Shown piece by piece: positions 36,065-44,395 of a DNA stretch of 64,000 nt. This DNA comes from Ramlibacter ginsenosidimutans (GTDB lineage Bacteria > Pseudomonadota > Gammaproteobacteria > Burkholderiales > Burkholderiaceae_C), in contig NZ_JAEPWM010000001.1 of assembly GCF_016654015.1 (NCBI RefSeq), forward strand, positions 372,001 through 436,000. Reading direction: 5' to 3'. The stretch's first letter is position 1. Every line of letters begins with the position of its first letter. The notes under the pieces are model-generated. The model ran no database searches, was not told the origin of the DNA, and saw only the letters and a list, made by a program, of their open reading frames with translations. Made by a program: the position numbers and the translations under genes.

Positions 36065-37363
36065 TCAGATCCGATTCCGCCGCGACGCGACGATCCCGTC
36101 GAACTCCTGTGCCTCCAGCCCCATGGCATCCGAGAACGCTTTGCGCACGGACTCGGGCTGGCCAGCCTGGAAGATGTAGGTCCGGTAGAGTACCTTCATG
36201 CGCGGGTGCTGCATGATCTCGTCCACCGTGAATCCCTCCACCACCTGGGCACGGTCCATCATCGGCAACTGCACCTTCACGTTGCGAGCGGGGTCGCGGA
36301 TGATGCCTTTCGGATCTCCCCCGGCGGCCACCTTCTCCAGCTCGTCGAAGAAGCGGCGCCGGATGGCCACGATGCCCCGGTCGCTCGCGCCCAGGTGTTC
36401 CTGCGTGCGGTCGGCAATGACGCCCTGCCCTACCCAGGCCAGGAAGTCCTGGTTCATCACGTGCGTGTCGATCCAGTTGCCGCGCTCGTCCTTCAGCGGC
36501 CCGTACCAGGTGGGGATCGAGCCCTGCACGTACGGCTCGCGGCCCTTGGGCACGCGCGTGTACTTCCAGGTCACGCTCAGCGTGTTCTCGTCGTCGATCG
36601 GCACGCGCCACTCGAAGTGCTCGCCCAGGAAGAAGCCGTTGGGCCACAGGCAGACTCGGCCGATCGTCCAGGCGTCGTCGTTCTCGCCGCTGTCCTCGCG
36701 GGTGCGGCGGTAGACGAAGCCGTACTCGAACTCGTCGAAGTCCAGCTTCAGGTGCTTGGGCCCGTGGGACAGATCGCCCGTTCGCAGCCGCCTGCCCCAG
36801 TTCTCGTGCATCCACTCGAAGTGCACGGGGTCGATGGAGTTCTCCTGGCACTGGAACCAGTTGCAGGGAACCTCGGAGATGACGACCTGGGAAAAGCCGT
36901 TGTCCCACGAGAAGGCTTCCCAGTCCGGCAACAGCGGTGCCGGCTGCGGTCCCATGTAGGTCCACAGCATCCCGCCCTTGGCCTGCACCGGGTACGACTT
37001 GATGCTGATGCGGGCCTTGGTGTCGCGCTCGGGGAAGCAGGTGTCCTCGAACGGCTGGGAGATGCACTGCCCCGTGTGGTCGAACGCCCAGCCGTGATAG
37101 TTGCAGCGCAAACCGCTCTGCTCCACCATGCCGTAGGAGAGATCGGCACGGCGGTGAGCGCAGCGCCGATCGACGAGGCCGAAGTTGCCGCCCAGGTCCT
37201 TGTACAACACCAGGTCCTCACCCATCAACCGGATCGGCTTGGTGCTGCGCGAGTCGAATTCGGAGACCCCGGCGACCGGCATCCAGTAGCGGCGCAGGAG
37301 ATTGCCCATGGGAGTGCCCGGGCCCACCTGTGTCAGCAGCCGGTTCTTTTCCTCAGTCAACAT
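36065..37363 (-). CDS. Rieske non-heme iron aromatic ring oxygenase, alpha subunit (phthalate dioxygenase-type)
   Basis: A 432-residue oxygenase. The [2Fe-2S] Rieske ligands are C68/H70 and C87/H90 (RRCAHRRADL...RCNYHGWAF) and the mononuclear Fe(II) site is D178/H181/H186 in NSIDPVHFEWMHENW. Single-subunit enzymes of this kind hydroxylate or O-demethylate aromatic acids with electrons from a PDR/VanB reductase, and such a reductase is encoded three genes upstream. The ATG at 37363 has AAGGAG seven bases before it. It is the last gene of the operon. Substrate is likely a methoxy- or hydroxybenzoate (inference). Confidence 0.92.
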   Translation of the reverse strand: MLTEEKNRLLTQVGPGTPMGNLLRRYWMPVAGVSEFDSRSTKPIRLMGEDLVLYKDLGGNFGLVDRRCAHRRADLSYGMVEQSGLRCNYHGWAFDHTGQCISQPFEDTCFPERDTKARISIKSYPVQAKGGMLWTYMGPQPAPLLPDWEAFSWDNGFSQVVISEVPCNWFQCQENSIDPVHFEWMHENWGRRLRTGDLSHGPKHLKLDFDEFEYGFVYRRTREDSGENDDAWTIGRVCLWPNGFFLGEHFEWRVPIDDENTLSVTWKYTRVPKGREPYVQGSIPTWYGPLKDERGNWIDTHVMNQDFLAWVGQGVIADRTQEHLGASDRGIVAIRRRFFDELEKVAAGGDPKGIIRDPARNVKVQLPMMDRAQVVEGFTVDEIMQHPRMKVLYRTYIFQAGQPESVRKAFSDAMGLEAQEFDGIVASRRNRI

Positions 37364-37397
37364 ACGTTGCTCCTTTTCTCGGTGCAAATCGTTTTCT

Positions 37398-38396
37398 TCA
37401 GGCCGGCTTCCATGCCGCGAAGCCGGCGCCGACGCCCGTTCCCGCGGGAGTGCGGAACAACGGCTGGTACTCGCTCCAGGCCAGCGGCAACCCGCCGGCG
37501 GCGCCGGCCGCCACGATCCAGTTCAGGATCTCGGAGGAGCCGGAGTTGAGGGCGCTGCGCGGAATCGAGCGCAGCGCCGCGTGGTCGCCCGAGGCGATGG
37601 CGCTCAGCACGAGGTGGTCGAGCTCCTCGTCCACCACGAAGTGGCTCAGCCCCCCCGAGCCCACCACCGCGATGCGTTGCGTTCCCGGCATGGCCTCGAT
37701 GACCCGCCGCATCGCCAGCCCCAGGTCGTGGCAGCGTTCGGCGCTCGGGACGTTCGGGCCGTAGTAGGTGTTCAGCAGCACGGGAACGACCGGGATCGCG
37801 CGGCCGCGGAACAGCCGCCTGACGATGAAGCCGTACGCGTGCCCGAAGCCGGACTTGCCGCGCTCCTCCATCCGCGCGCAAGCGCCGACGTCGAAGTGCT
37901 CGTCCACCAGCCCGCGGATCAGTTCCAGCGCCAACTGCGGCGCGCACGGTAGCGTGTGCCGCGCGTCCATCATGTAGCCGCGGCCCATTTGCTGCACCCA
38001 GGCCGCGCTCTCCTCATCGCCGTACTGGTTGCTCGTGACCATCTCCTCGCCGTGGTAGATGGCGATGGCGGGCTGGTTGGCGGGCGTGAACAGCTCGCGG
38101 TGATCGTCGCCGACGATCACCACCACGTCCGGCGCCGCACGCTCCAGTTCGTCGGCGAGGCGGTCGAGCGCAGCGTGGCACGCGCGCTCCTTGGCCGAGA
38201 GGATCTCGGGCGTGATGACGTCCGCGCAGCGCGGGCCGAGTTCGGCCAGCACCTCTGCGTACGGCATGAGCCGTCCGTCCGAGAGGTTCAGCTGCGTGTT
38301 GGCGTAGTCCGCCGCGGCGCGGTGCCGCCACTGCTCCGCCGTGAGGGTCAGCAAAGGCGTGTGCGAGGCGCCGATGGCCAGGACGATCTGTGCCAT
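37398..38396 (-). CDS. Class III extradiol ring-cleavage dioxygenase (LigB/DesZ-like)
   Basis: A 332-residue protein of the LigB superfamily. The N-terminus AQIVLAIGASHTPLL carries the Fe(II)-binding H12, GDDH (H98) is a likely second ligand, and GSGGLSHF the conserved C-terminal histidine zone. The family opens catechol-type rings using Fe(II) and O2. The MAxIVLxIGxSH start resembles 3-O-methylgallate dioxygenase DesZ, so a trihydroxylated ring (gallate-like) is a reasonable guess. It lies between the Rieske gene (34 bp) and the LigJ-like gene (7 bp). Confidence 0.88.
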   Translation of the reverse strand: MAQIVLAIGASHTPLLTLTAEQWRHRAAADYANTQLNLSDGRLMPYAEVLAELGPRCADVITPEILSAKERACHAALDRLADELERAAPDVVVIVGDDHRELFTPANQPAIAIYHGEEMVTSNQYGDEESAAWVQQMGRGYMMDARHTLPCAPQLALELIRGLVDEHFDVGACARMEERGKSGFGHAYGFIVRRLFRGRAIPVVPVLLNTYYGPNVPSAERCHDLGLAMRRVIEAMPGTQRIAVVGSGGLSHFVVDEELDHLVLSAIASGDHAALRSIPRSALNSGSSEILNWIVAAGAAGGLPLAWSEYQPLFRTPAGTGVGAGFAAWKPA

Positions 38397-38403
38397 CCGC
38401 CCC

Positions 38404-39393
38404 TCACTCGTCCTTGCGGAAGCGCGTGTACAGGCGGGTGCAGTTGCACTCGAACACGTTGCGGCGGTCCTGCTCGCTGAGGAACGACATTGCCTCGATG
38501 TCGGGCTTCAGGTCGTCGTACGCGCGGCCGGTCTTCGGGTTGATCGCGCTGCCGGTGCCCGGGTTCTCGGTGGCGAACAGCACGCGGTCGGGGCCGACCA
38601 CCTTGAACAGCAGTTCGAGCGCGTCCTTGTCGTAGGTGCAGGTGTCGAAGTGCAGGCGCTTCAGCTTGTCGTCGAAGAACTCGCCGCCCTTGCGCACCGA
38701 CCAGGCCCGGAATCGTCCCATGTGGTAGGGAATGGCGCCGCCGCCGTGCGGCACGATCAGTTTCAGGTTGGGGAACTTCTCGAAGACGCGCGAGTTCATC
38801 AGCGAGATGATCGAGATGCTCTCCTCATTGATGAACTTGAGCGTGTAGCTCTCGCGCGGACTGCAGCTGCCCGCCGAGTGGATCAGCGCGGGCACGTCGA
38901 GCTCGCACAGCTTCTCGTACAGCGGGTACCAGAACTCATCCCCCAGTCCCGGGGGCGGCGCGGCGTCACCCTCGGTCGGGTCGGGGTTGAGCAGGCAGCC
39001 GATGAAGCCCTGCTCCTTGACGCGGAACTCCAGTTCCTTGAAGCAGTTGACCGGGCTCTCGTCGCGGTACTGGGGCAGTCCGGCCACGGCGCGGAAGCGC
39101 TTGGGGAACATCTGCACCGTGCGGTAGATCAGGTCGTTCATGTGCTGCGTCCATAGCGCCGTCACCGCAGCGGGCTTGACCGAGTGCATCTGCATGTACG
39201 GGCGCGGCGACAGGAACTGGATGTCGGTGCCGACCTCGTCCATGATGTCCAGGATCACCTTGGCGGCGGCACGCACGGCGTCGTCCGCCAGCTTGGGCAC
39301 CGCGTATGGGTTGGCCCGGTTGGCGACCAGTTCGGCCATGAACTTGTAGCTTTCCGGCGGGATGACGACGTGGGCGTGGGAGTCGATGATCAT
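38404..39393 (-). CDS. Amidohydrolase family protein (4-oxalomesaconate hydratase LigJ/ACMSD-like)
   Basis: A 329-residue TIM-barrel metal enzyme with IIDSHAHV (H6, H8), H172 in LIHSAGS, H216 in PHGGGA, and an Asp in FATENPG/D-region near the end. This set fits the ACMSD/LigJ/LigY-type amidohydrolases. LigJ hydrates 4-oxalomesaconate to 4-carboxy-4-hydroxy-2-oxoadipate (CHA), and CHA-aldolase-like genes follow in the same operon, which supports that role. A decarboxylase of the same family is the alternative. Confidence 0.85.
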   Translation of the reverse strand: MIIDSHAHVVIPPESYKFMAELVANRANPYAVPKLADDAVRAAAKVILDIMDEVGTDIQFLSPRPYMQMHSVKPAAVTALWTQHMNDLIYRTVQMFPKRFRAVAGLPQYRDESPVNCFKELEFRVKEQGFIGCLLNPDPTEGDAAPPPGLGDEFWYPLYEKLCELDVPALIHSAGSCSPRESYTLKFINEESISIISLMNSRVFEKFPNLKLIVPHGGGAIPYHMGRFRAWSVRKGGEFFDDKLKRLHFDTCTYDKDALELLFKVVGPDRVLFATENPGTGSAINPKTGRAYDDLKPDIEAMSFLSEQDRRNVFECNCTRLYTRFRKDE

Positions 39394-39437
39394 TCGGGAG
39401 TCCTGGGTGGTTGGGATGAGTTGCTGAGGAAGGGAGC

Positions 39438-40439
39438 TCAGAGGTCGAGGACCAGTTCGGCGCCGGCGCACCGTGACACGCACAACATGAGCCGGTCCGC
39501 CGGAGGATGGACGCGGCCCGCGTAGATCGGGTCGCGGTGGTCGGGGATGCCGGCCAGCACCCGCGTCTCGCAGGTCCCGCACAGGCCCTCGCGGCAGGAG
39601 TAGTCGACGTCGACGCCGCCCTCGAGGAGCACGTCGAGGATGCTGCGCCCGGGCGGCACGTCGAGCGTGCGCGCCGAGCGTTCGAGCCGCACCCGGAAAC
39701 TTTCTTCGGGCGCCGTGGTCGCGGGTACGGCAGGCGCCGAGAACCATTCGACGTGCACGCGCCCGGGCGCGACACCGGCGGTGGCGCGCACGAAGGCCTT
39801 CAGCATCGGCGCCGGGCCGCAGCAGTAGAAATGCGCATCCGCCGGCGCGGCGCGGACGACGCCCTCGAGGTCCAGCATCGCATTGCCGGGCAGCCGGTCG
39901 AACACGATGACGACGCGCCCGCGTCCATCCTGCGCCGCCAGCGCCAGCAGTTCCTCGAGGAACGCCGCGCGCGCCGGCGTGCGCACGCAGTAATGCAGCG
40001 TCCAGGGCCGGCCCCCGGCGGCAAGGCGCCGCGCCATCGACAGCAGGGGCGTGATGCCGATGCCGCCGGCGATGAGGATCGCATGTCCCCCGCCTGCGTG
40101 CAGCGCGAAGTTGTTGCGCGGACTGCCGATGCGCAGCACGTCGCCGGCTCGGATGCGCGCGTGCAGTGCGGCCGAGCCGCCGCGGCTCGCCGGATCGCGA
40201 CCGACCCCGATCACGTAGCGATGCCGCTCGGTGCAGTCGTTGGCCAGCGAGTACTGGCGCTGGAGCGCCGGCCATCCGCGGAGAGCAGGGATCTCGACGT
40301 CGATGTGGCTGCCGGGCTCGAAGGGCGGCAGCGGCGCGCCATCGTGCGCGCGCAGATCCAGGGAGAGCACGTCCTGCGCCTCGGCGCGCACCGCGTGCAC
40401 GCGCACAGGCCTGAGGGCGGCGGAGGTGCTGTCGCTCAT
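39438..40439 (-). CDS. PDR/VanB family oxidoreductase (Rieske oxygenase reductase)
   Basis: A 333-residue reductase with, in order, an FMN-binding domain (RQYSLAND), NAD-binding domain (ILIAGGIGITPLLSMARRL, YCCGPAPML) and a C-terminal plant-type [2Fe-2S] ferredoxin domain (SCREGLCGTCETRVLAG...MLCVSRC). It passes electrons from NADH to the Rieske oxygenase in the same operon. An 8-bp gap separates it from the upstream RraA-family gene. Confidence 0.93.
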   Translation of the reverse strand: MSDSTSAALRPVRVHAVRAEAQDVLSLDLRAHDGAPLPPFEPGSHIDVEIPALRGWPALQRQYSLANDCTERHRYVIGVGRDPASRGGSAALHARIRAGDVLRIGSPRNNFALHAGGGHAILIAGGIGITPLLSMARRLAAGGRPWTLHYCVRTPARAAFLEELLALAAQDGRGRVVIVFDRLPGNAMLDLEGVVRAAPADAHFYCCGPAPMLKAFVRATAGVAPGRVHVEWFSAPAVPATTAPEESFRVRLERSARTLDVPPGRSILDVLLEGGVDVDYSCREGLCGTCETRVLAGIPDHRDPIYAGRVHPPADRLMLCVSRCAGAELVLDL

Positions 40440-40447
40440 GACGTCGC

Positions 40448-41119
40448 TCAGAAGTTGTAGAGCTCGAGGGTGCGCTCGCCGGCGCGGACGCGGTCGATGA
40501 TCCCGGCCTCCTTGGCCTCGCGCGCCTGCGAGCTGGCCACCAGCTCCGCAGCCCGGTCGCGCGGCAGGGCGACGACTCCGTCGCCGTCGCCGACGATCAG
40601 GTCGCCGGCGCGGACGGTGACCTCGTCGAACAACACGGGATGGTTGATCCAGCCCCGCGCGCCGAAGTCCTTGCCCGTGCCGCGGATGCACAGCCCGCGC
40701 GCGAAGACCGGAAAGCCGAGTTGCGCGAGCAGCGCGCCGTCGCGCACGCAGCCGTCGATAACCAGGCCACCCAGCTTGCGGGCCTGCGCGGCGGTGGACA
40801 TGATCTCGCCCCAGTAGCCGTAGTCGTGGGCGCCGCCCACGTGCACCACCAGCACGTCGCCCGGCTGGGCGACGTAGAGGGCGCGGTGCAGCCACAGGTT
40901 GTCGCCCCCCGGGGACTGCACGGTGATGGCCGGGCCGCACACGCGCATCGAAGGCACGACGGGCTTGATCGCGCAGGGCAAGGCGCCGATGCGGCCGCCG
41001 GCTTCGTGCAGCGTGGCCGTCGGCAGCGTACGGGCCGCTTCCAGCGTGGCCGCGTCGGGCCGCTCGACGGCTTCGCGGATGGTGGGACCCGCCGGGGCGG
41101 GCAGCGTCGCCGCCGTCAT
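40448..41119 (-). CDS. RraA family protein 1, CHA aldolase/oxaloacetate decarboxylase-like (LigK-like)
   Basis: A 223-residue protein that aligns well with LigK-type 4-carboxy-4-hydroxy-2-oxoadipate aldolases: TATLHEAGGRIGAL, SPGGDNLWLHRA, YWGEIMSTAAQARKLGGLVIDGCVRD, GFPVFARG. It would split CHA to pyruvate and oxaloacetate. The class motif G-x20-RDx2(E/D) is changed at its last position: RDGAL has Leu, so metal handling may be altered. The first of three RraA paralogues read in line here; it overlaps the second by 4 bp. Confidence 0.82.
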   Translation of the reverse strand: MTAATLPAPAGPTIREAVERPDAATLEAARTLPTATLHEAGGRIGALPCAIKPVVPSMRVCGPAITVQSPGGDNLWLHRALYVAQPGDVLVVHVGGAHDYGYWGEIMSTAAQARKLGGLVIDGCVRDGALLAQLGFPVFARGLCIRGTGKDFGARGWINHPVLFDEVTVRAGDLIVGDGDGVVALPRDRAAELVASSQAREAKEAGIIDRVRAGERTLELYNF

Positions 41120-41772
41120 TGGGCCGCCCTCGTTTGCAGTTGGTGGTAGCGGTGCTTCTCGCGCGCCTCGCGCAGCGTCATGCCGCCGCGCACGGATTCG
41201 CGGATCGCGTCCTCGGCGCGCTGGATCTCTTCGGCGGTGGCGAGCACCTTGTCCTCGTGCTCCTTCGGGATCACGACCACCCCGTCGGCGTCCCCTCGCA
41301 GCAGGTCGCCGGGGCAGACGCGCACGTCGCCGATGTTCACCGGCACGCCGGTCGCCTCGACCTGCACCCGGTCCTTGCCGGTACGCATCCAGTTGTCGCG
41401 GCTATAGATGGGATATCCCAGCTTCAAGCTGAGCGCCACGTCGCGGTTGATGCCGTCGATCACGGTGCCCGCAATGCCCTTGGCGTGCGCGATCTCGGTG
41501 AGGATGTCGCCCCAGACGGTGGCGTTGTCGCGCCCGCCGTTGTCCAGCACGACCACGCTCCCGGGTGCGACGTCGTCGATGTAGTCGCCCACCGTGCCGG
41601 CGGGCGAACCGGCCGGTCCGTACAGGAGGGTCCAGGCGCGGCCCGTCATGCGGAAATCGGTGGAGCGCGGCTTGATGCGGTAACACTGGCCGTTCAGGCC
41701 ATGGCGGTCGAGCGCGTCGCTCAGGGTGGCGGTGTCCAGTTCGCTGGCGCGCTGGATGTTGCGGTCGGTCAT
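41116..41772 (-). CDS. RraA family protein 2
   Basis: A 218-residue RraA/HMG-CHA aldolase-fold protein: ATLSDALDRHGLNG, VWGDILTEIAHAKGIAGTVIDGINRD, YPIYSRD, CPGDLLRGDADGVVVIPKEH. The aldolase motif is again off consensus (RDVAL, no acid). The ATG at 41772 is used; the TTG six bases out is less likely. Translationally coupled to the gene below by a 4-bp overlap. It may be a divergent aldolase, decarboxylase or demethylmenaquinone-methyltransferase-like protein; I cannot choose. Confidence 0.82.
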   Translation of the reverse strand: MTDRNIQRASELDTATLSDALDRHGLNGQCYRIKPRSTDFRMTGRAWTLLYGPAGSPAGTVGDYIDDVAPGSVVVLDNGGRDNATVWGDILTEIAHAKGIAGTVIDGINRDVALSLKLGYPIYSRDNWMRTGKDRVQVEATGVPVNIGDVRVCPGDLLRGDADGVVVIPKEHEDKVLATAEEIQRAEDAIRESVRGGMTLREAREKHRYHQLQTRAAQ

Positions 41773-41799
41773 TGGCAAGTTCCTTCGGTGCGCGGCGGC

Positions 41800-42474
41800 T
41801 CAGCGCAGCATGTGTTCGTAGTCCGCGCCCATCACCTCGCTGATGGGCCTTCCAGCCATGAGGGCGCGTGCCATGGCGGCCTCGCGCCCGCTGATGGCCT
41901 CGGCCGCATCGAGCACGCGTGCGACGTCGCCAGCCCGGATGAACGCGACACCGCTGGCATCGGCGAGCACGTAGTCGCCGGGGTGCACGGTCACATCGCC
42001 GATGCGCACTGGCTCGTTGGTGAAGGCTTCGGCGACCCGGCTGCGCGCGGTGCGCGCCGTCAGACTGCGGCAATACACCGGGAAGTCGTAGGTGCGCGCT
42101 TCGTCGATGTCGCGCACCGGGCCGTCGACCACCACGCCGGCCACCTGGCGCAGCTTGGCCCCGAGCGAAAGGATCCCGCCCCACGAGCCTGCTTCGATGC
42201 CGGTGCGCTGCTCCACGACGATCACCTCGCCGGGGCGGGCAGCCTCCACGGCGGTGGTGCCCAGGTGCCGCGGCGGACCATCGCGCGCGGGCGCCTCGGC
42301 GGCGGGCACCAGCTTGTAGGTGACCACGCGGCCGGCGATGCGCCGCGTGGTGGAACGCTGCTCGAGTCCGCTGGCCACGCCCGCGATGCCGAGCTTGTCC
42401 ATTGCGTCCGAGACGGCGCAGCAGTCCAGGCGCGAGAGGCGCCGCACCGGGTCCAGATCGTCCTGCGCGGCCAC
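41800..42474 (-). CDS. RraA family protein 3 (best match to active-site motif)
   Basis: A 224-residue RraA-fold protein starting at a GTG (42474). CCAVSDAMDKLGIAGVASGL, SWGGILSLGAKLRQVAGVVVDGPVRDIDEA and HPGDYVLADASGVAFIRAGD identify the family. Unlike its two neighbours it keeps the acid in RDIDE, so it is the best candidate for a conventional metal-dependent CHA/HMG aldolase among the three. Only 1 bp separates it from the RidA gene stop. Confidence 0.83.
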   Translation of the reverse strand: MAAQDDLDPVRRLSRLDCCAVSDAMDKLGIAGVASGLEQRSTTRRIAGRVVTYKLVPAAEAPARDGPPRHLGTTAVEAARPGEVIVVEQRTGIEAGSWGGILSLGAKLRQVAGVVVDGPVRDIDEARTYDFPVYCRSLTARTARSRVAEAFTNEPVRIGDVTVHPGDYVLADASGVAFIRAGDVARVLDAAEAISGREAAMARALMAGRPISEVMGADYEHMLR

Positions 42475-42475
42475 G

Positions 42476-42886
42476 TCAGCGGTCCTGGATCACGGCGACG
42501 ACCTCGATCTGCACCAGCATGCCGCCGGGCAGGTCCACCACCTGCGTGTGGCGCGCGGGCCGGTCGTGCGGGTCGGGAAAGCACTTGAGCCACTCCGCGT
42601 TGAGGGCCTCGCGCTGCCCGTTGTCCTTGACGTAGGCCGTCACGCGCACCACGTCGTCGAGCGTCGCGCCGCCGTTGGCCAGCAGCGTCCGCAGGTTCTG
42701 GAACATGTACCGCGCCTGCGAGGGGCCGTCCGGCGGCAGCGTGTCGGTGGCCGGATCCTTGCCCATGATCCCGGAGGAATAGAGGATGTTGCCGACGCGC
42801 GCGCCCATGGGGATCGGCGCGTTGCCGTGGGAGACGCCCTCGACCTCGATCGAGCGCGGCCGGGTGGGGTTGGTGGTGGTGCTCAA
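42476..42886 (-). CDS. RidA/YjgF/YER057c family protein
   Basis: A 136-residue RidA-fold protein with GARVGNILYSSGIMGKDP, QARYMFQNLRTLLANGGATLDDVVRVTAYVKD and a C-terminal VQIEVVAV, where the RidA arginine is replaced by Gln/Glu context. No ATG fits: the TTG at 42886 preceded by AGGA (six-base spacing) gives SIEVEGVSHGNAPIP at the front. Members deaminate reactive enamines or act as tautomerases in aromatic pathways. In this operon a tautomerase/hydratase role on a ring-cleavage product is possible. Confidence 0.82.
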   Translation of the reverse strand: MSTTTNPTRPRSIEVEGVSHGNAPIPMGARVGNILYSSGIMGKDPATDTLPPDGPSQARYMFQNLRTLLANGGATLDDVVRVTAYVKDNGQREALNAEWLKCFPDPHDRPARHTQVVDLPGGMLVQIEVVAVIQDR

Positions 42887-42921
42887 GGTTCGTCCTGCGT
42901 AAGGGTTGGAAGTTCGTCGGG

Positions 42922-43662
42922 TCAGTGCGACAGACCCAGCAACCGCTCGACGAGGGCTTCGTCGGCCAGCATGTCGCGGCTCGCGCCCTCGTGGACCACG
43001 GCGCCGTGGTCGATGACGACGCAGCGTTCCGAATGAGCCAGCGCCTGTTCGTATTTCTGTTCGACCAGCAGGATGCTCATGCGGCCGGAGCCGCGCATGC
43101 GGTCGATGGCCGCCAGCATTTCCTGCACGACCAGCGGCGCGAGGCCCTCCACGGGTTCGTCCAGCAGAAGCACCTGCGGGTTGGTCATCAGCGCGCGGCC
43201 CAGGGCCAGCATCTGCTGCTCGCCCCCGGAGAGCTGGTCTCCGTAGTTGCTGCGCCGCTCGCGAAGGCGCGGGAAGAGTCCGTACACGCGTTCGAGCGTC
43301 CACTCCCCTCCGCGGGCGACGACCAGCAGGTTCTCTTCGACGGTGAGGGAGGGGAACACCTCGCGCTCCTGCGGAACCCAGGCGATGCCGGCGCGGTTGC
43401 GCTCGTGCGCCTGCAGGCGCTCGACCGGCTTGCCGCGCAGCAGGATGCGGCCGGCGTGGTGCTGGGTCAGGCCCATGATGGTCTCCACCAGCGTGGTCTT
43501 GCCCACGCCGTTGCGGCCCATCACCACGAGTGTCTCGGATTCGCGCAGGTCCAGCGTGAGTTCGTGCAGCACGCGCGAGGCGCCGTAGCCCGCGCACACG
43601 CCCTGGAGTTGCAGCACGCAATCGGCCGCCGGCGCGCGCGCCGTGGAGGTGTCAATGTCCAA
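42922..43662 (-). CDS. ABC transporter ATP-binding protein (LivF type), aromatic operon
   Basis: A 246-residue ATPase with Walker A GRNGVGKTT, signature LSGGEQQMLALGRAL, Walker B LLLDEPVEGLAP and H-loop LVEQK. It follows the LivF pattern PFLxEx (VPQEREVFPSLTVEENL). It overlaps the LivG-type gene by 11 bp. Together with the other four importer genes it should take up the aromatic acid degraded by the rest of the operon. Confidence 0.92.
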   Translation of the reverse strand: MDIDTSTARAPAADCVLQLQGVCAGYGASRVLHELTLDLRESETLVVMGRNGVGKTTLVETIMGLTQHHAGRILLRGKPVERLQAHERNRAGIAWVPQEREVFPSLTVEENLLVVARGGEWTLERVYGLFPRLRERRSNYGDQLSGGEQQMLALGRALMTNPQVLLLDEPVEGLAPLVVQEMLAAIDRMRGSGRMSILLVEQKYEQALAHSERCVVIDHGAVVHEGASRDMLADEALVERLLGLSH

Positions 43663-44395
43663 GGTAGGCCCCTTTCACGCCGTCGTGGCTCCGGATCTCC
43701 TCCGGCGTGCCGGTGGCCAGCACCGAGCCGCCGGCCAGCACCGACACGCGCTGCGCGTAGCGGAACACGATGTTCATGTCGTGTTCCACGAACAGCATGG
43801 TCGTGCCGTCGGTGAGCGTGGCCAGCTGTTCGAACAGCTCCTGGCCCTGGTGCGTGGACAAACCGGCGGCCGGTTCGTCGAGCAGCAGCACGCGGGGCCG
43901 CAGTGCGAACGCCAGCACCACCTCGAGCAGACGCTGCTTGCCGTACGGCAGTGCCTGCGTCAGGGCCGTCGCGTCGTCGGCGAGGCCGAACTTGTGCAGG
44001 AGCGCGTCCGCCTCCTCGATCTGGGGCTTGAGCGACTTGAGCGGGCGCAACGAGGGCCGCGCCACACCGTCACGCTGCGACAGGGCGATCAGTACCGACT
44101 CGAGCGGCGTGAGGCTGGCGAACAGGGTGTTGATCTGGAAAGTCCGGACGATGCCCGCCTTGACGCGGTCGCGGGCGCTGGTGCGCGTGACGTCGCGTCC
44201 GTCCAGGAACACCTTTCCGGCCGTGGGTGAGAGCAGCCCGGTCACCACGGCGACGAAGGTGCTCTTGCCCGCGCCGTTGGGGCCGATCACTGCGTGACGC
44301 TCGCCGCGCTGAAGCGCGAACTCGAGCCCGTTGAACACTTTCAGGCCGCCGAAGGCCATGGACAGCCCGCGGGTCTGCAGGACGACGTCGCTCAC
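43652..44395 (-). CDS. ABC transporter ATP-binding protein (LivG type), aromatic operon
   Basis: A 247-residue ATPase: Walker A GPNGAGKST, TFQINTLF Q-loop, signature region LPYGKQRLLEVVLAFA, Walker B LLLDEPAAGLS and H-loop FVEHDM. It overlaps LivF (11 bp) and LivM (4 bp) genes, typical of a coupled operon. Confidence 0.92.
   Translation of the reverse strand: MSDVVLQTRGLSMAFGGLKVFNGLEFALQRGERHAVIGPNGAGKSTFVAVVTGLLSPTAGKVFLDGRDVTRTSARDRVKAGIVRTFQINTLFASLTPLESVLIALSQRDGVARPSLRPLKSLKPQIEEADALLHKFGLADDATALTQALPYGKQRLLEVVLAFALRPRVLLLDEPAAGLSTHQGQELFEQLATLTDGTTMLFVEHDMNIVFRYAQRVSVLAGGSVLATGTPEEIRSHDGVKGAYLGH

Noticed and set aside
35943..37067. Long minus-strand frame overlapping the Rieske gene
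   Set aside because: Off-frame; the Rieske Cys/His and Fe(II) motifs are in the other minus frame.
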